Of a DNA stretch of 63,355 nucleotides, positions 17,040 through 26,640 are shown one piece after another; positions within the stretch are counted from its first letter, which is position 1; the number at the start of each line of letters is the position of its first letter. The stretch lies in NCBI GenBank assembly GCA_023433405.1, contig JAEZCT010000038.1, positions 1 through 63,355 on the forward strand. Direction: 5' to 3'. The DNA comes from Bacillota bacterium (GTDB taxonomy: Bacteria > Bacillota > Clostridia > Oscillospirales > Ruminococcaceae). Position numbers and translations under genes: made by a program. The notes beneath the pieces were generated by a model. It did not search any database. It saw only the letters and a list, made by a program, of their open reading frames with translations, and was not told the origin of the DNA.

Positions 17040-18932
17040 TCAGGCGGCATCCTCAAACTGACTGTTATACAGCTCTGCGTAAAACCCTCTGCCTTCAAGC
17101 AGCTGGGTATGGCTGCCGCTTTCTATTATGTCGCCATCCTTCATCACCAAGATCAGGTCGGCGTTTTTAATGGTGGAAAGCCTGTGCGCAATTACAAAGC
17201 AGGTTCTGCCTTCCGTCAGCTTATCCATCGCCTTTTGAACAATTCGCTCGGTGCGTGTATCGACTGAGCTGGTTGCCTCATCCAAAATCAGCAGCGGCGC
17301 GTTCTGGATCATTGCGCGCGCGATGGTAATGAGCTGCTTTTGACCTTCGGACATGCTTGCCGTAGTATTGAGCCTTGTTTCGTAGCCCTCGGGCAATGTT
17401 TTAATAAAATGATGCACGCCCACCGTTTTGCAGGCGGCAACAACCTGCTCGTCGGTAACACCCTGCTTACTGAATATGATATTCTCTTTAATCGTCCCCT
17501 CAAACAGCCAAGTATCCTGCAAAACCATACCAAACTGTTCGTGTACGTTTTCTCTGGGAACCTGATGGATGGGTTTGCCGTCTAACAGAATCTCTCCGTC
17601 GTCCAACTCATAGAACCGCATAAGCAGGTTTACCATTGTTGTTTTTCCTGCGCCGGTCGGCCCGACGATGGCTACCTTTTGCCCTGCCTTTACTTTTGCT
17701 GAGAAGTCATGAATAATGGTTTTCTCCGGAACATAACCAAACTTCACATGCCGAAACTCGACCTCACCCTTAACCGCACCAAGTCTTTCGTTTTTTTGGC
17801 TCTCATCCGAAAGCTCTGTTTGGGCTAGGAACTCAAATACACGCTCTCCCGCAGCGGCGGTTCCCTGCAAGCTGTTAAAGGCCTGAGCAATTTGCGACAG
17901 CGGCTGTGAGAACAGCCTGATATACAGCATAAACGCGACGATTACGCCAAAGCTGATGGAGCCATTTAGCGCCAGGGTAGCGCCCACAACACATACGGCA
18001 ACATACCCGAGATTGCCTACAAAGCCCATGAGGGGCATCATAAGTCCCGATAAAAACTGAGCTCTCCATGCGCTGTGATAAAGCGTTCCGTTAATTTCCT
18101 CAAAGGTTTCCTTTGCCTCTTTGCTGCCATTATATACCTTAACAACATTGTGACCGGTATAAATCTCCTCTATGTGACCATTGAGGGCACCCAACGCCTT
18201 TTGCTGCGCGCTGAAATGCTTTTGAGAGTATTGCATAATGAACATCATAAGTCCAAAACCAATTACGCTGGAGCCGACGGCTGTGAGCGCCATAATCCAA
18301 TTGTTGTAGAACATCATTACTAAGGAACCGATCAGCATGGTAACAGAGGTTACAAGGGAGCCGATACTTTGGTTTAAGGTCTGCCCAATGGTATCTACAT
18401 CATTGGTTACGCGGCTTAACACCTCGCCGTGACTTGTTTGGTCAAAATACTTTAGCGGCAGACGATTGATCTTTTGTGAGATGTCGGCGCGCATACTTTT
18501 AACAACTCGCTGGGTAACCGTTGCCATAATGAAGCTTTGCGAGTAGTTGAGCAGCATGGAACCGGCATAGAAAAACACCAGTGTCCACGCGATGCTTGCC
18601 ACCGCGTCAAAATCGATGCTGTTTAGAACCGGCACCCCGTTAACCAGGGCAGGCAAGCCCTTTGCGATTTCGTTGGCCATGTCCTTTAGCTTATCCGGGC
18701 CTATAATTTGCAGCACTGTGCCGAATGTGGCGGCAATCAGGGCAACCAGAATAAGCGGCAGAAACCTTTTACAATAGCGCAGCAGCTTTGCCATTGTTGC
18801 TTTAAAGCTCTTGGGTTTTTCAGTAGGGCCTGCCATTCCGCGCATTCCGCCCATGGAGCCACCCATTCTGCCTCCCATCGGTCCGCCCATTCTGCCTGCC
18901 GTCTGGTTCTTTTCCATCGTATTTTCACTCAT
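17040..18932 (-). CDS. Heterodimeric ABC exporter subunit with Gly/Met-rich N-terminus
   Basis: A 630-residue half-transporter: six-helix exporter domain (residues ~45-350) fused to an NBD (Walker A GPTGAGKTT, signature SEGQKQ, Walker B LLILDEATSSVD, H-loop IAHRLST). The signature reads MSEGQKQ rather than LSGGQ, often seen in one site of asymmetric exporters. The first ~38 residues repeat GG-M-GG units and are low-complexity. It overlaps the partner gene by four bases (ATGA). With 18929-20689 it forms an LmrCD/BmrCD-like exporter, presumably of drugs or lipophilic compounds. Confidence 0.92.
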   Translation of the reverse strand: MSENTMEKNQTAGRMGGPMGGRMGGSMGGMRGMAGPTEKPKSFKATMAKLLRYCKRFLPLILVALIAATFGTVLQIIGPDKLKDMANEIAKGLPALVNGVPVLNSIDFDAVASIAWTLVFFYAGSMLLNYSQSFIMATVTQRVVKSMRADISQKINRLPLKYFDQTSHGEVLSRVTNDVDTIGQTLNQSIGSLVTSVTMLIGSLVMMFYNNWIMALTAVGSSVIGFGLMMFIMQYSQKHFSAQQKALGALNGHIEEIYTGHNVVKVYNGSKEAKETFEEINGTLYHSAWRAQFLSGLMMPLMGFVGNLGYVAVCVVGATLALNGSISFGVIVAFMLYIRLFSQPLSQIAQAFNSLQGTAAAGERVFEFLAQTELSDESQKNERLGAVKGEVEFRHVKFGYVPEKTIIHDFSAKVKAGQKVAIVGPTGAGKTTMVNLLMRFYELDDGEILLDGKPIHQVPRENVHEQFGMVLQDTWLFEGTIKENIIFSKQGVTDEQVVAACKTVGVHHFIKTLPEGYETRLNTTASMSEGQKQLITIARAMIQNAPLLILDEATSSVDTRTERIVQKAMDKLTEGRTCFVIAHRLSTIKNADLILVMKDGDIIESGSHTQLLEGRGFYAELYNSQFEDAA

Positions 18933-20689
18933 ACCGCAAGTTCCTCCTCGCTGAGCTGCGACATGGCAATCTCTTTATATACCTCGCAGCTTTTTAATAG
19001 CTCCTTGTGTGTTCCTTTGCCGGCTATTGTACCTTCATCCAGCACAATAATCTGGTCGGCATCCATAATGGTTCCAATTCGCTGCGCTACAATCATGCTT
19101 GTAATACCGGAGGTTTCTTTTTTAAGCACCGAGCGCAGCACTCGGTCGGTCTTATAATCCAGCGCGGAAAAGCTGTCGTCAAAGATGTATATTTCAGGCT
19201 TGCGGCAGACCGCCCGGGCAATGGCAATGCGCTGTTTCTGTCCTCCGGACACGTTGGCGCCGCCCTGAGATATATCCGCCTGATACTGACCATCCATCTG
19301 CTCCACAAACTCTGTCCCCTGCGCGATTCGCACCGCGCGCTTAATGTCATCCTCCGTCGGGGCGCCTTGACCATTCTCGCCATAGCCCACGTTAAAGCCG
19401 ACCGAGCCTTTAAACAACACGGCCTTTTGAGACACATAGCCGATTTTATTGTAAAGCGACTCCTGCGTGTAATTCTTTACGTTGACCCCATCCACCAGTA
19501 TTTCTCCCTCGGTCGCGTCGAAAAAACGAGGGATTAAATTGATGAGCGTACTTTTGCCGCTGCCGGTGGAGCCTATGAATGCGACGGTTTCTCCTTTATT
19601 CACCCTAAAGCTTACATCGCGCAGCACATAATCGGCCGCACCCGGATACCGAAAACTGACATGCCGAAACTCCACCTCTCCCTGAACGCCCGGCTTGCCC
19701 TCGGTTTCCTCACCATCTATAATCGTCGGGTTGGTGTCGAGCACCTCGCTAATGCGCTTAGCGGATACCGCGGCGCGGGGCATGAGGATAAACATCATCA
19801 CCGCCATCATAAAGGCCATAATAATCTGCATGGCGTAGGACAGAAAAACTACCATGTTTGAAAACAAGGTGAGCCGATCCATGGCCTGCGCCTCGTTGAT
19901 AAGATACGCCCCAATCCAATAGATAGCCAGGGAAAGACCGCTCATCAGCGTAAACATCACCGGCATTAGCACCGCCAGTCCCCGGCTGGTGAACAACTGG
20001 GTGTCCGTCAGCTCCTTGTTTGCTGCCTCAAACTTTTCCTTTTGATAATCCTCCGCGTTATAGGCGCGGACAACCCGCAAGCCCGTCAGATTCTCCATGG
20101 TCACACGGTTAAGATTATCGGTAAGCGTCTGCATCCTGCGAAACTTGGGCAGTACCAGCAGCATGAGTATGGCGATTAAAACAACCAGCACAAGAAGTGC
20201 GACGCCCGTTGCCGCCGTCCATTCCAGACCCTTACCCGCAATTTTGGTAACAGCCCAGACTGCCATGATTGGAGCCTTGGTTACAATTTGCAGCCCCATT
20301 GTAATGAGCATTTGAATCTGTGTAACATCGTTGGTGGAGCGGGTTATCAGGCTGGCTGTGGAAAATCGGCTAATTTCCTCCAGCGAAAAGGAATCCACCT
20401 TGGAAAACAGCTGACCGCGCAACCGTTTGGAAAACGACGCAGCGATGCGGGAGGCAAAGAAGCCCACGACGATTGCCGCGGCAAAGCTGCCAAGGGCGCA
20501 CAGCATCATATAGCCGCCCGATTTCCAAATATCCGCCATATCACTGCCCGGAGTTTGGGTAAGCCTTGTGATCTCAGACATATAATCCGGTAACTTTAAA
20601 TCCAGCCAAACCTGTGCGACTACAAAGATAAGGCTTATACCGGCTTGCAGCCATTCTTTCGCGTTAAGACGTTTTAAAATTTTAAACAC
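18929..20689 (-). CDS. Heterodimeric ABC exporter subunit
   Basis: A 586-residue half-transporter with an exporter transmembrane domain (~15-320) and an NBD (Walker A GSTGSGKST, signature VSGGQKQR). After Walker B it reads FDDSFSALD, with Asp in place of the catalytic Glu. That degenerate site pairs with the canonical LDEATS of the partner, the classic asymmetric heterodimer. I start at GTG 20689, seven bases after GGAGGA. An in-frame ATG at 20704 overlaps that ribosome binding site. The MarR regulator gene 165 bp upstream probably controls both. Confidence 0.9.
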   Translation of the reverse strand: MFKILKRLNAKEWLQAGISLIFVVAQVWLDLKLPDYMSEITRLTQTPGSDMADIWKSGGYMMLCALGSFAAAIVVGFFASRIAASFSKRLRGQLFSKVDSFSLEEISRFSTASLITRSTNDVTQIQMLITMGLQIVTKAPIMAVWAVTKIAGKGLEWTAATGVALLVLVVLIAILMLLVLPKFRRMQTLTDNLNRVTMENLTGLRVVRAYNAEDYQKEKFEAANKELTDTQLFTSRGLAVLMPVMFTLMSGLSLAIYWIGAYLINEAQAMDRLTLFSNMVVFLSYAMQIIMAFMMAVMMFILMPRAAVSAKRISEVLDTNPTIIDGEETEGKPGVQGEVEFRHVSFRYPGAADYVLRDVSFRVNKGETVAFIGSTGSGKSTLINLIPRFFDATEGEILVDGVNVKNYTQESLYNKIGYVSQKAVLFKGSVGFNVGYGENGQGAPTEDDIKRAVRIAQGTEFVEQMDGQYQADISQGGANVSGGQKQRIAIARAVCRKPEIYIFDDSFSALDYKTDRVLRSVLKKETSGITSMIVAQRIGTIMDADQIIVLDEGTIAGKGTHKELLKSCEVYKEIAMSQLSEEELAV

Positions 20690-20853
20690 AGAATGATCCT
20701 CCATCTTTTGAAGATTTATACTGTAACCCGAGTAAAAGTGAATGCGTGCCAAAACTTAACCCGGAGAATAGTATGCTTAACAGTTTTTTGATAATGTTGG
20801 CTCTTTAGCACTTTTTACAGTAAAAAACGGGCAGACAAGGCGGCTCTCGATAT

Positions 20854-21294
20854 TTACTTGATATCATTAAACTCCGCCACAACTTCCGCCAGCCTGCTGG
20901 TTATGCGCACATATTCCTTGGCATCCTGCTCCCCTAACAGGGCAAGCAGCTTTGATATTTTTTCGAGCATTTCCCGGTAGTGTTCCTTTGCCAGCTCCTG
21001 CCCCTCTGGGGTAAGGTCAACTAAAACTCTTCTGCGGTCACTGGCATCGATGCGTCGCGTTATCAGTCCTTTCCCTTCTAAGCTGTTTAAGGCGGCGGCA
21101 ATGCGAGCGGAACTGATACCCATAAAACTGCTGATTTCACTGGGAAGCGCGGAGCTTTCGTGATGCGCAAGGAAGTGAAGCACAAACGTCTCTCCTTGCA
21201 TCGATTCATTGAGCTTTCGGTGCGGTCTAGCCTTATTTAAAATATACATTTTACCCATAAACTCAGATGCCAGCTTTTTGTAATCCGTATCCAT
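20854..21294 (-). CDS. MarR-family regulator
   Basis: A 146-residue winged-helix repressor. The DNA-recognition region is SEISSFMGISSARIAAALNSLEGKGLITRR, followed by the wing DASDRRRVLVDLTPEG (residues ~90-108), and N- and C-terminal dimerisation helices. It is first in a likely operon with the two ABC exporter genes, so it is expected to derepress them on ligand binding. AGGGAGGTGAGC precedes the ATG. A 15-bp dyad lies 28 bp upstream. Confidence 0.92.
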   Translation of the reverse strand: MDTDYKKLASEFMGKMYILNKARPHRKLNESMQGETFVLHFLAHHESSALPSEISSFMGISSARIAAALNSLEGKGLITRRIDASDRRRVLVDLTPEGQELAKEHYREMLEKISKLLALLGEQDAKEYVRITSRLAEVVAEFNDIK

Positions 21295-21321
21295 GTCTTT
21301 TGCTCACCTCCCTATTAAATA

Positions 21322-21336
21322 ACTAACTGTGTTAGT
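21322..21336. promoter_or_regulatory. Candidate MarR operator
   Basis: ACTAAC-TGT-GTTAGT, a perfect dyad directly upstream of marR. A related AT-rich half (GTATTAGCAAT) follows. Confidence 0.55.
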
Positions 21337-21439
21337 ATTGTAATAGTATTAGCAATATAAATCAAGTCCTCGCGCGGATCATTTACAGAATGTTCAGATC
21401 GGTGACATATTCTGCTTTGAGCATTTTTATCTGATGAAA

Positions 21440-21484
21440 AAGAGAAAAACCCCCGCTACGGCTTAAAACTCGCCGTCGCGGAGG
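21440..21484 (-). terminator. Terminator of the cupin gene
   Basis: On the minus strand CCTCCGCGACGGC pairs with GCCGTAGCGGGGG, followed by TTTTTCTCTTTTTC. Confidence 0.85.
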
Positions 21485-21508
21485 TTGACAACCTGTGCTT
21501 ATACTAAA

Positions 21509-21841
21509 TTATACAAAATCCTCTCTCATAGGATTAAAAATGTCCAGCAGCACTCCTGCCTGGATACAGGTGCAGCCATGCTCCACCCCATCGCGCTTTA
21601 GCATGGTGTCCCCTGTCCTGACGGTTTTTTTCACTCCGTCAATCTCAAACTCGAATTCTCCGCTTACTACATAGGTAATTTGAGTATGGGGATGATGGTG
21701 CAGCGCACCGATTGCGCCCTGTTTAAAGGTATTCTCAACACACATCAGATCCTTGCCATATGCCAGCACCCTTCTGATCACGCCGTTGTTCAAATCAACC
21801 GGCTTTGTATCTTCATGAAACACCCATCTTTGATCTAGCAT
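21509..21841 (-). CDS. Single-domain cupin protein
   Basis: A 110-residue beta-barrel protein. Cupin motif 1 includes ALHHHPHTQITYVVSGEFEFEI (metal ligands in HHHPH, then Glu) and motif 2 includes RDGVEHGC. It probably binds a divalent metal. Relatives are often sugar- or small-molecule-binding accessory proteins, and the substrate is unknown. ATG 21841 has AGAAGGAG eight bases upstream; the in-frame TTG 21862 overlaps that site. Confidence 0.85.
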   Translation of the reverse strand: MLDQRWVFHEDTKPVDLNNGVIRRVLAYGKDLMCVENTFKQGAIGALHHHPHTQITYVVSGEFEFEIDGVKKTVRTGDTMLKRDGVEHGCTCIQAGVLLDIFNPMREDFV

Positions 21842-21996
21842 GATATTGCTCCTTCTAGCCAATTTTTATTGCCTGCTCTTTTCAAGCGGTATTCTTGCCT
21901 GTAGGTTTTATGTGGTTTTAAAATGTGGTAAAGCATATTATAGGGTACCCTAAGAAGGCACCTTGTAATCTCCAACACAAAGCGTGCTGATTCTAT

Positions 21997-22097
21997 TACT
22001 AATCTTCTCAAAAAGGGCAGATAAAAATCCGTGTGAAAACCCATAAGCAAAAGCTTTTCACTTGATTTATATACTCTTTTAAATCGGTTAAATAGTA
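21997..22097. repeat. Family B MITE-like element
   Basis: A 101-bp element in inverse orientation to the 8619 copy (TACTAATCTTCTCAAAAAGG at the left end, ACTCTTTTAAATCGG near the right). Outside it, AAAGCGTGCTGA (21980-21991) and TCAGCACGCTTT (22105-22116) form an inverted repeat, so it seems to have entered the loop of an older hairpin. Confidence 0.75.
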
Positions 22098-22165
22098 AAT
22101 GGAGTCAGCACGCTTTCAGTTTTATCTTTTCTTGTTATGTAACGACGGTCAAAATAAAAAAGAAA

Positions 22166-22657
22166 CTACTTTTTACGGTCGTATGATGAGCCTATCATCG
22201 AATTGCCCTGCGTAAAATAGGCGGTTCCTGTTACCTTACGCTGCTGGTCGGTTACGCTTTTTAGGTCCTGCAGCATCGCCTCCCGCTGCTTTTGTACATC
22301 GGAAAGCAGTCTCTTTTCGAGAACCGCAGTATCCTGAAACAACCCTAACAGCTGTTTTGCAAGCTGTATGGCGTCATCCAAAATCGGTTCGCGCTGGTCA
22401 CGAACCAACAGCCTCAGCGCGGTCCCAAAGCTGTCGCCGGTCTGCGCACCGGAAGCCTGGCGCAGCACCTGCTGAACCCTGCTGTCGGAGGTACTAATTT
22501 CTTCAATGCGCTTTTGACGTTCCTCCAAAAGCGGACGGGCATCGTCAATTTCACAATTGAGCAGCTCCACGGTCAACTGGTTATACTCCCGCATCCTCGA
22601 GAGCATAAAGGAGAATTCCTCGGTCAATACCATAATATCGCCGCTCGATACGCTCAT
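22166..22657 (-). CDS. Flagellar chaperone-like protein (FliT/FlgN type)
   Basis: A 163-residue, almost wholly helical protein with coiled-coil heptads (residues ~15-60 and ~95-140) and a polar tail. I assign it by position directly after fliS and by the FlgN/FliT-like helix pattern (LLNCEIDDARPLLEERQKRIEEI), not by a firm family match. Such proteins hold unfolded hook-associated or cap proteins before export. ATG 22657 follows GGGAGGATC. The gene overlaps neither neighbour but starts 42 bp from the fliS stop. Confidence 0.65.
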   Translation of the reverse strand: MSVSSGDIMVLTEEFSFMLSRMREYNQLTVELLNCEIDDARPLLEERQKRIEEISTSDSRVQQVLRQASGAQTGDSFGTALRLLVRDQREPILDDAIQLAKQLLGLFQDTAVLEKRLLSDVQKQREAMLQDLKSVTDQQRKVTGTAYFTQGNSMIGSSYDRKK

Positions 22658-22698
22658 GCATGATCCTCCCTGAAATTGTAGCTGTACACCATGGGGCA

Positions 22699-23073
22699 TC
22701 AGCCCTGACGCACGGATTTTTCGGCAGCAGAAAACGCGTCGCGCAGCTCCTTTAGCATCTCAGCAATATCGCCGAGCTTTGAGCTATCCTTACGAATGTT
22801 TGCGTTTACTAGCTCGCTGTGCATAAACTCATACAGTTTTTTCAGGTCGCCGGAAATGCTGTAGCTTTCATCCAGCGACACGTTAAGATACGAAATAATG
22901 TCCTGCGCCTTTTTTAGCGTTATGTTCGCTGCCGCATAATCCTTGTCATCCAGATAAATGACGGAATAATTGCAGCGCTTGATTGCTTCGTCATATAGCT
23001 TTACTATCATTTCGCCCGGGGTGAGGGTTACGATAGATTGCTGCTTATACTGGTCATAAGCGGTGGTATTCAT
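22699..23073 (-). CDS. fliS: Flagellar export chaperone FliS
   Basis: A 124-residue four-helix protein with the FliS signatures YDQYKQQSIVTLTPGEMIVKLYDEAIKRC (residues ~6-34) and LNVSLDESYSISGDLKKLYEFM (~63-85). It binds the flagellin C-terminus in the cytoplasm and prevents early polymerisation. It lies downstream of fliD in the usual order. It is standard in length. Confidence 0.95.
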   Translation of the reverse strand: MNTTAYDQYKQQSIVTLTPGEMIVKLYDEAIKRCNYSVIYLDDKDYAAANITLKKAQDIISYLNVSLDESYSISGDLKKLYEFMHSELVNANIRKDSSKLGDIAEMLKELRDAFSAAEKSVRQG

Positions 23074-23191
23074 GTTTCTTCACCAATTTCTCCGGCGCAA
23101 TAATCGCTACAACAAAGATCTGCCGCCCACGCCGGAAAGCGGACGCATATTTTTAACTTACCCATATTATAAGCGAAACCAGTTAAAAAAT

Positions 23192-25714
23192 CTAGTTGCT
23201 AGAGCCCAGCATGGAGGTAAGCCAAGAGCTTTGAGAGTTTAAGGAGGCAAGCGCTTCTTCCATAGCCGAGAACTGCTTCCAAAGCCTTGTTTCCTGTTCG
23301 GTGAGCTTGTTTTTTAAATTCGCAAGCCTTTCGGTAAGCTCTTTGAGCTCTTTGGCCTGCTGGCTGTCGGTATAAGAGGTGGTTCCCGATACGTCAACCA
23401 GCTTGCCCGGGGCGCCAATGCTGGAACTGGTGTATTTTTCTATCAGCGCGTTGAACTTGTCGGCAAGACCGGCATCCGGTTCTGTAAAGAAGGCTGTAAC
23501 ACCCGCAAAATCCTCAGAGATTGCCTTTCTAAATTTTTCCTCATTAAATACCAGCTTGGTTCCTTCGGTAATACTGGTGTTAAAGTCAATTCCCAAAGAG
23601 GCCAGATTGTATGATGAATTTTCAGAACCGGCAATAAGCAGGTTATCAAACTCAATGAGCATATCGTTAAGCAGATCATCGTTTTTGAGTATACCGCTTT
23701 TCGCCTTATCCTCCCAAAGCTGAATCTCTTTTTCGGTCATCTCCGCGCGCTGCGCGTCGGTGAGCGGCGGATATGCGGTGTAGACCTCTTGGGTAAGCAA
23801 GCCTTTGACCTTTGTTATAATTTCATTGTACTTTTCTGTAAACTTCTTAAAGGTTTCCACTACCTTATCCACATTCTGCGCGGAGGATATTGTAATTGGT
23901 TCGGGCGTTACTCCCTCTGCCGCCTTCGATACCTCATTAAGCTGCAGCATGACGCCATTGACAGCGAAGGAGTTGGAGGAACGTTCTATTTTCGTGTCGT
24001 CGGCAAGGGTAATGGTGGCGTTTTTGCCGGCAGATTCAATCTTTGCTTGCTTTGAGTTGTCAAAAGCGGATATTCCAAACACCGTTTTTGAAAATGAACC
24101 GGTATCGGAAAAGGCCAAAGGCTCCCCGTCGATTGCACCCTTTATTGTAAACTTACCATTCTCAAAGCCTGCCTCAACATTGGTAGTACCGGTTACCGCG
24201 TTAATTTTATTTAGTAAGCTCTCGATTGAATCGCTCGCCTCATAAGTGATTTCGACCTCATTCCCGCCGGTACCAAGGGCTAATTTTCCGCCTGTTACGC
24301 CAAAGGAAGAGAGTGTTGAAGCTGTACTGAGTTCATTGAGTTTACCTGCCGAAAAGCCTAATGCAGACAGTAGCTCTGTCTCTGCACCCTCTTCATCTAC
24401 CGTTGAGAAGGAGACCTGCTTATTTCCGGCTATGAGCAGTGAGAAGTTGCCCCCTTCATCTAATACAAACTCCACGTCCTTATTGCCAAACGCGGTGGCG
24501 AGCTGCTCGTTAAGCGAATTAATCACCGCGTCGCGTATTGCGTCCGGTTCGGTTATTTCCTCATTAACATCGGCTAAAGATATTGTTTTCGTAACGCCAT
24601 TCACCGACACCTGAAATGATTTTCCCGATAAATCCGCCCAATTCACTGCCTCAAGATCTGTACCGTTTTTTTCAGAAGCACTGTAAAAGGAGTAGCGCTC
24701 GCTGCCCGTCACCTGCTTAATTTCTGAAGAGTCATAGCCTAGCATGGAAGAAAGCAGGTTGCCTTTGGTTTGACTTACCGTCAGATTTTCACCGGTGCCA
24801 AACTTTGTGGAGGAGAGGGTGAACTTATCGTCAATATCCGAGTAATTCAGCTTTACACCCGCACTGCTGGAGTTGACGGTATTAATAACGTGCATAACCG
24901 AAGATGTGGCGCTAAAGCTGAAGTCCACACCGTTAATGGTAAACTCAAAGGTATCCCCCACAAGCTCTGTGGCAAAGGAAGTGTTGGCAAGAGTCTTTGT
25001 AATATCCACGCGGTTGGATTGACCAGCCGAAAGCCCAATCGCTGAAAGCGTAGCCGAAGTACCCGTAACCGAAAGCGTGCTCGAGCCCTCCACCGACAGC
25101 TCAAAGCCGGCGGCAGCTCCGCCAATTTTTACTCGATTCGCACCGAATGCCGTATTAAGAGCATTCTGTGCGGTCGTCGCAAAGTCCTGACCCTCTACCT
25201 CCGTAAAGCTCACATTTTTCGTGACCCCATCCAAGGTAATGGACAATTCCTTGTTTTTTAAGCTATCGATACTTTGCTTAGAAGCAATTCCACCCGAAAC
25301 GGTAGAAGCGCTCTTTACCGTCTGAGCGGTCGCCAGGCTGTCCACTGACTTAATAATCAGCTTCGCACCGGTATTGGCGGCGGTCGTGGTCGCCGTAACG
25401 GCGGAAGAGGACGAACTGACTGACCAAACATTAAATGCCGAGGTGCTTGTAAGGTTTGTATCGCTCAGAACATCAAAAAAGCTGTTTTTAAAATCTACGA
25501 CTTGCGAGATAACATCACGGTACAGCTGCTGCTTCCAACCAACCTTTTGTGTTTTTTGATTGACGCTGTCAATCTTCGCCTGAGCGTTTGTTGTCATAGC
25601 CTTAACCAGCTTACTGGTATCAACACCCGAAACAAGACCGCCAATGCCGTTTTTAAAGCTGTTTGAGCTGCTGGCCGAAGAATTGGTCCCCAAACCCGCT
25701 ACAGAACTGAACAT
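23192..25714 (-). CDS. fliD: Flagellar hook-associated protein 2 (filament cap, FliD)
   Basis: An 840-residue exported protein. The conserved N-terminal FliD region includes GIGGLVSGVDTSKLVKAM and KQQLYRDVISQVVDFKNSFFD (residues ~25-95). The C-terminal coiled coil (residues ~790-830; KELTERLANLKNKLTEQETRLWKQFSAMEEAL) ends in SQSSWLTSMLGSS, a typical FliD tail. The middle (~110-640) consists of repeated FlgE/flagellin-hook-like IN modules, so the protein is near the long end of the family. It caps the filament and folds flagellin. It is first in the fliD-fliS-FliT-like run. AAGGGGGAT precedes its ATG. Confidence 0.95.
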   Translation of the reverse strand: MFSSVAGLGTNSSASSSNSFKNGIGGLVSGVDTSKLVKAMTTNAQAKIDSVNQKTQKVGWKQQLYRDVISQVVDFKNSFFDVLSDTNLTSTSAFNVWSVSSSSSAVTATTTAANTGAKLIIKSVDSLATAQTVKSASTVSGGIASKQSIDSLKNKELSITLDGVTKNVSFTEVEGQDFATTAQNALNTAFGANRVKIGGAAAGFELSVEGSSTLSVTGTSATLSAIGLSAGQSNRVDITKTLANTSFATELVGDTFEFTINGVDFSFSATSSVMHVINTVNSSSAGVKLNYSDIDDKFTLSSTKFGTGENLTVSQTKGNLLSSMLGYDSSEIKQVTGSERYSFYSASEKNGTDLEAVNWADLSGKSFQVSVNGVTKTISLADVNEEITEPDAIRDAVINSLNEQLATAFGNKDVEFVLDEGGNFSLLIAGNKQVSFSTVDEEGAETELLSALGFSAGKLNELSTASTLSSFGVTGGKLALGTGGNEVEITYEASDSIESLLNKINAVTGTTNVEAGFENGKFTIKGAIDGEPLAFSDTGSFSKTVFGISAFDNSKQAKIESAGKNATITLADDTKIERSSNSFAVNGVMLQLNEVSKAAEGVTPEPITISSAQNVDKVVETFKKFTEKYNEIITKVKGLLTQEVYTAYPPLTDAQRAEMTEKEIQLWEDKAKSGILKNDDLLNDMLIEFDNLLIAGSENSSYNLASLGIDFNTSITEGTKLVFNEEKFRKAISEDFAGVTAFFTEPDAGLADKFNALIEKYTSSSIGAPGKLVDVSGTTSYTDSQQAKELKELTERLANLKNKLTEQETRLWKQFSAMEEALASLNSQSSWLTSMLGSSN

Positions 25715-25765
25715 AAAAATATCCCCCTTATATGATGGTGCTTTTATACGTTATGGTATTATTAT

Positions 25766-25777
25766 CGACGATCGTCG
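25766..25777. other. Perfect palindrome upstream of fliD
   Basis: CGACGATCGTCG is a 12-bp perfect palindrome about 55 bp upstream of the fliD start. On the fliD strand it overlaps GTCGATAA, a near-match to the sigma-D -10, though no good -35 lies 15 bp further up. It may be an operator or chance. Confidence 0.3.
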
Positions 25778-25886
25778 CGGTGCTCCGATCCGCCTTTCGG
25801 TCATAGGAAATGGCGGCGGACGAAACGCCGGAGGTTTCACTATAACTTATATCGGCACAATCACACGGAAATTTAGCGTTTTCTCT

Positions 25887-25946
25887 AAAAAAACACAACC
25901 CGACCCTGTGGCTTTTTTTCAAAAACCTCAGGGACGGGTTGTAATA
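25887..25946 (-). terminator. Terminator of the GNAT gene
   Basis: On the minus strand ACAACCCGTCCCTG pairs with CAGGGTCGGGTTGT (one mismatch), followed by seven T. It lies about 60 bp beyond the GNAT stop. Confidence 0.8.
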
Positions 25947-26005
25947 CGAACCCCGTTTTATAACCGGATTCGTATAAAATACAGTGTTCGTTTCTAACCT
26001 ACCGG

Positions 26006-26527
26006 TTAACGTGTCTCATAAACCTCTCTTTTAATCTCCCAATATACGGTGTCTCCGTCCCGCAGCATCTGCCTCATTCCGATTTTTTGAAGAATACAGG
26101 TGGAGGCGGCGTTACCATGCAAAGATTCCGCCGATACCCGGCGAACCTCCGGCTTAGAGAACGCCCACTCAACCATCGCAAGCACCGCCTCTGTGGCAAG
26201 GCCTTTACCCCTTGCGCTCTCGGCCAGACCATAGCCAATATCGATTGCGCCAAGGTCGTTGGGCCTTCCCTTAAACCCTACGTCACCAATAACCTGCTTT
26301 GTCTGTTTCTCGATGACAGCCCATGTGTAAAACCCGTCGGGCGCCGCATCCTTTGGCATAAGCGAACGCAAGATATCAAGAGTTTGCAGTACCTCAAGCG
26401 TAATCCAATCCTCGCTGAGGGTATAGCCCTGGTGTTCCAGCTCCGTTTCTTTCTGCTCTAGCAGTGCGGTCATACAATCATACGTCATGGGCAGCAGAAG
26501 AAGCCGCTCCGTTTCCACGCTAAGCAT
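26006..26527 (-). CDS. GNAT-family N-acetyltransferase
   Basis: A 173-residue acetyltransferase of the RimJ/RimL-like subgroup. Visible are the N-terminal TERLLLLPMT, the AIDIGYGLAESARGKGLATEAV segment containing the acetyl-CoA pyrophosphate loop (residues ~90-112), and the late HGNAASTCILQKIGMRQM. The acceptor substrate is unknown; relatives acetylate ribosomal proteins or small amines. AAAGGAATG precedes the ATG. Confidence 0.88.
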   Translation of the reverse strand: MLSVETERLLLLPMTYDCMTALLEQKETELEHQGYTLSEDWITLEVLQTLDILRSLMPKDAAPDGFYTWAVIEKQTKQVIGDVGFKGRPNDLGAIDIGYGLAESARGKGLATEAVLAMVEWAFSKPEVRRVSAESLHGNAASTCILQKIGMRQMLRDGDTVYWEIKREVYETR

Positions 26528-26640
26528 CGTACATTCCTTTCTTTTACGAGGAGATTCGTATTACTAGCAAGGCTTACTGTCGCCGGCTATGGCGTTTTCT
26601 TTTAAAGTATACCCTTCCATACGTCGGATGTAAAGATTCA

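Noticed and set aside
25728..25922. 64-codon frame between fliD and the GNAT gene
   Set aside because: It overlaps the GNAT terminator and the fliD leader and lacks a ribosome binding site.
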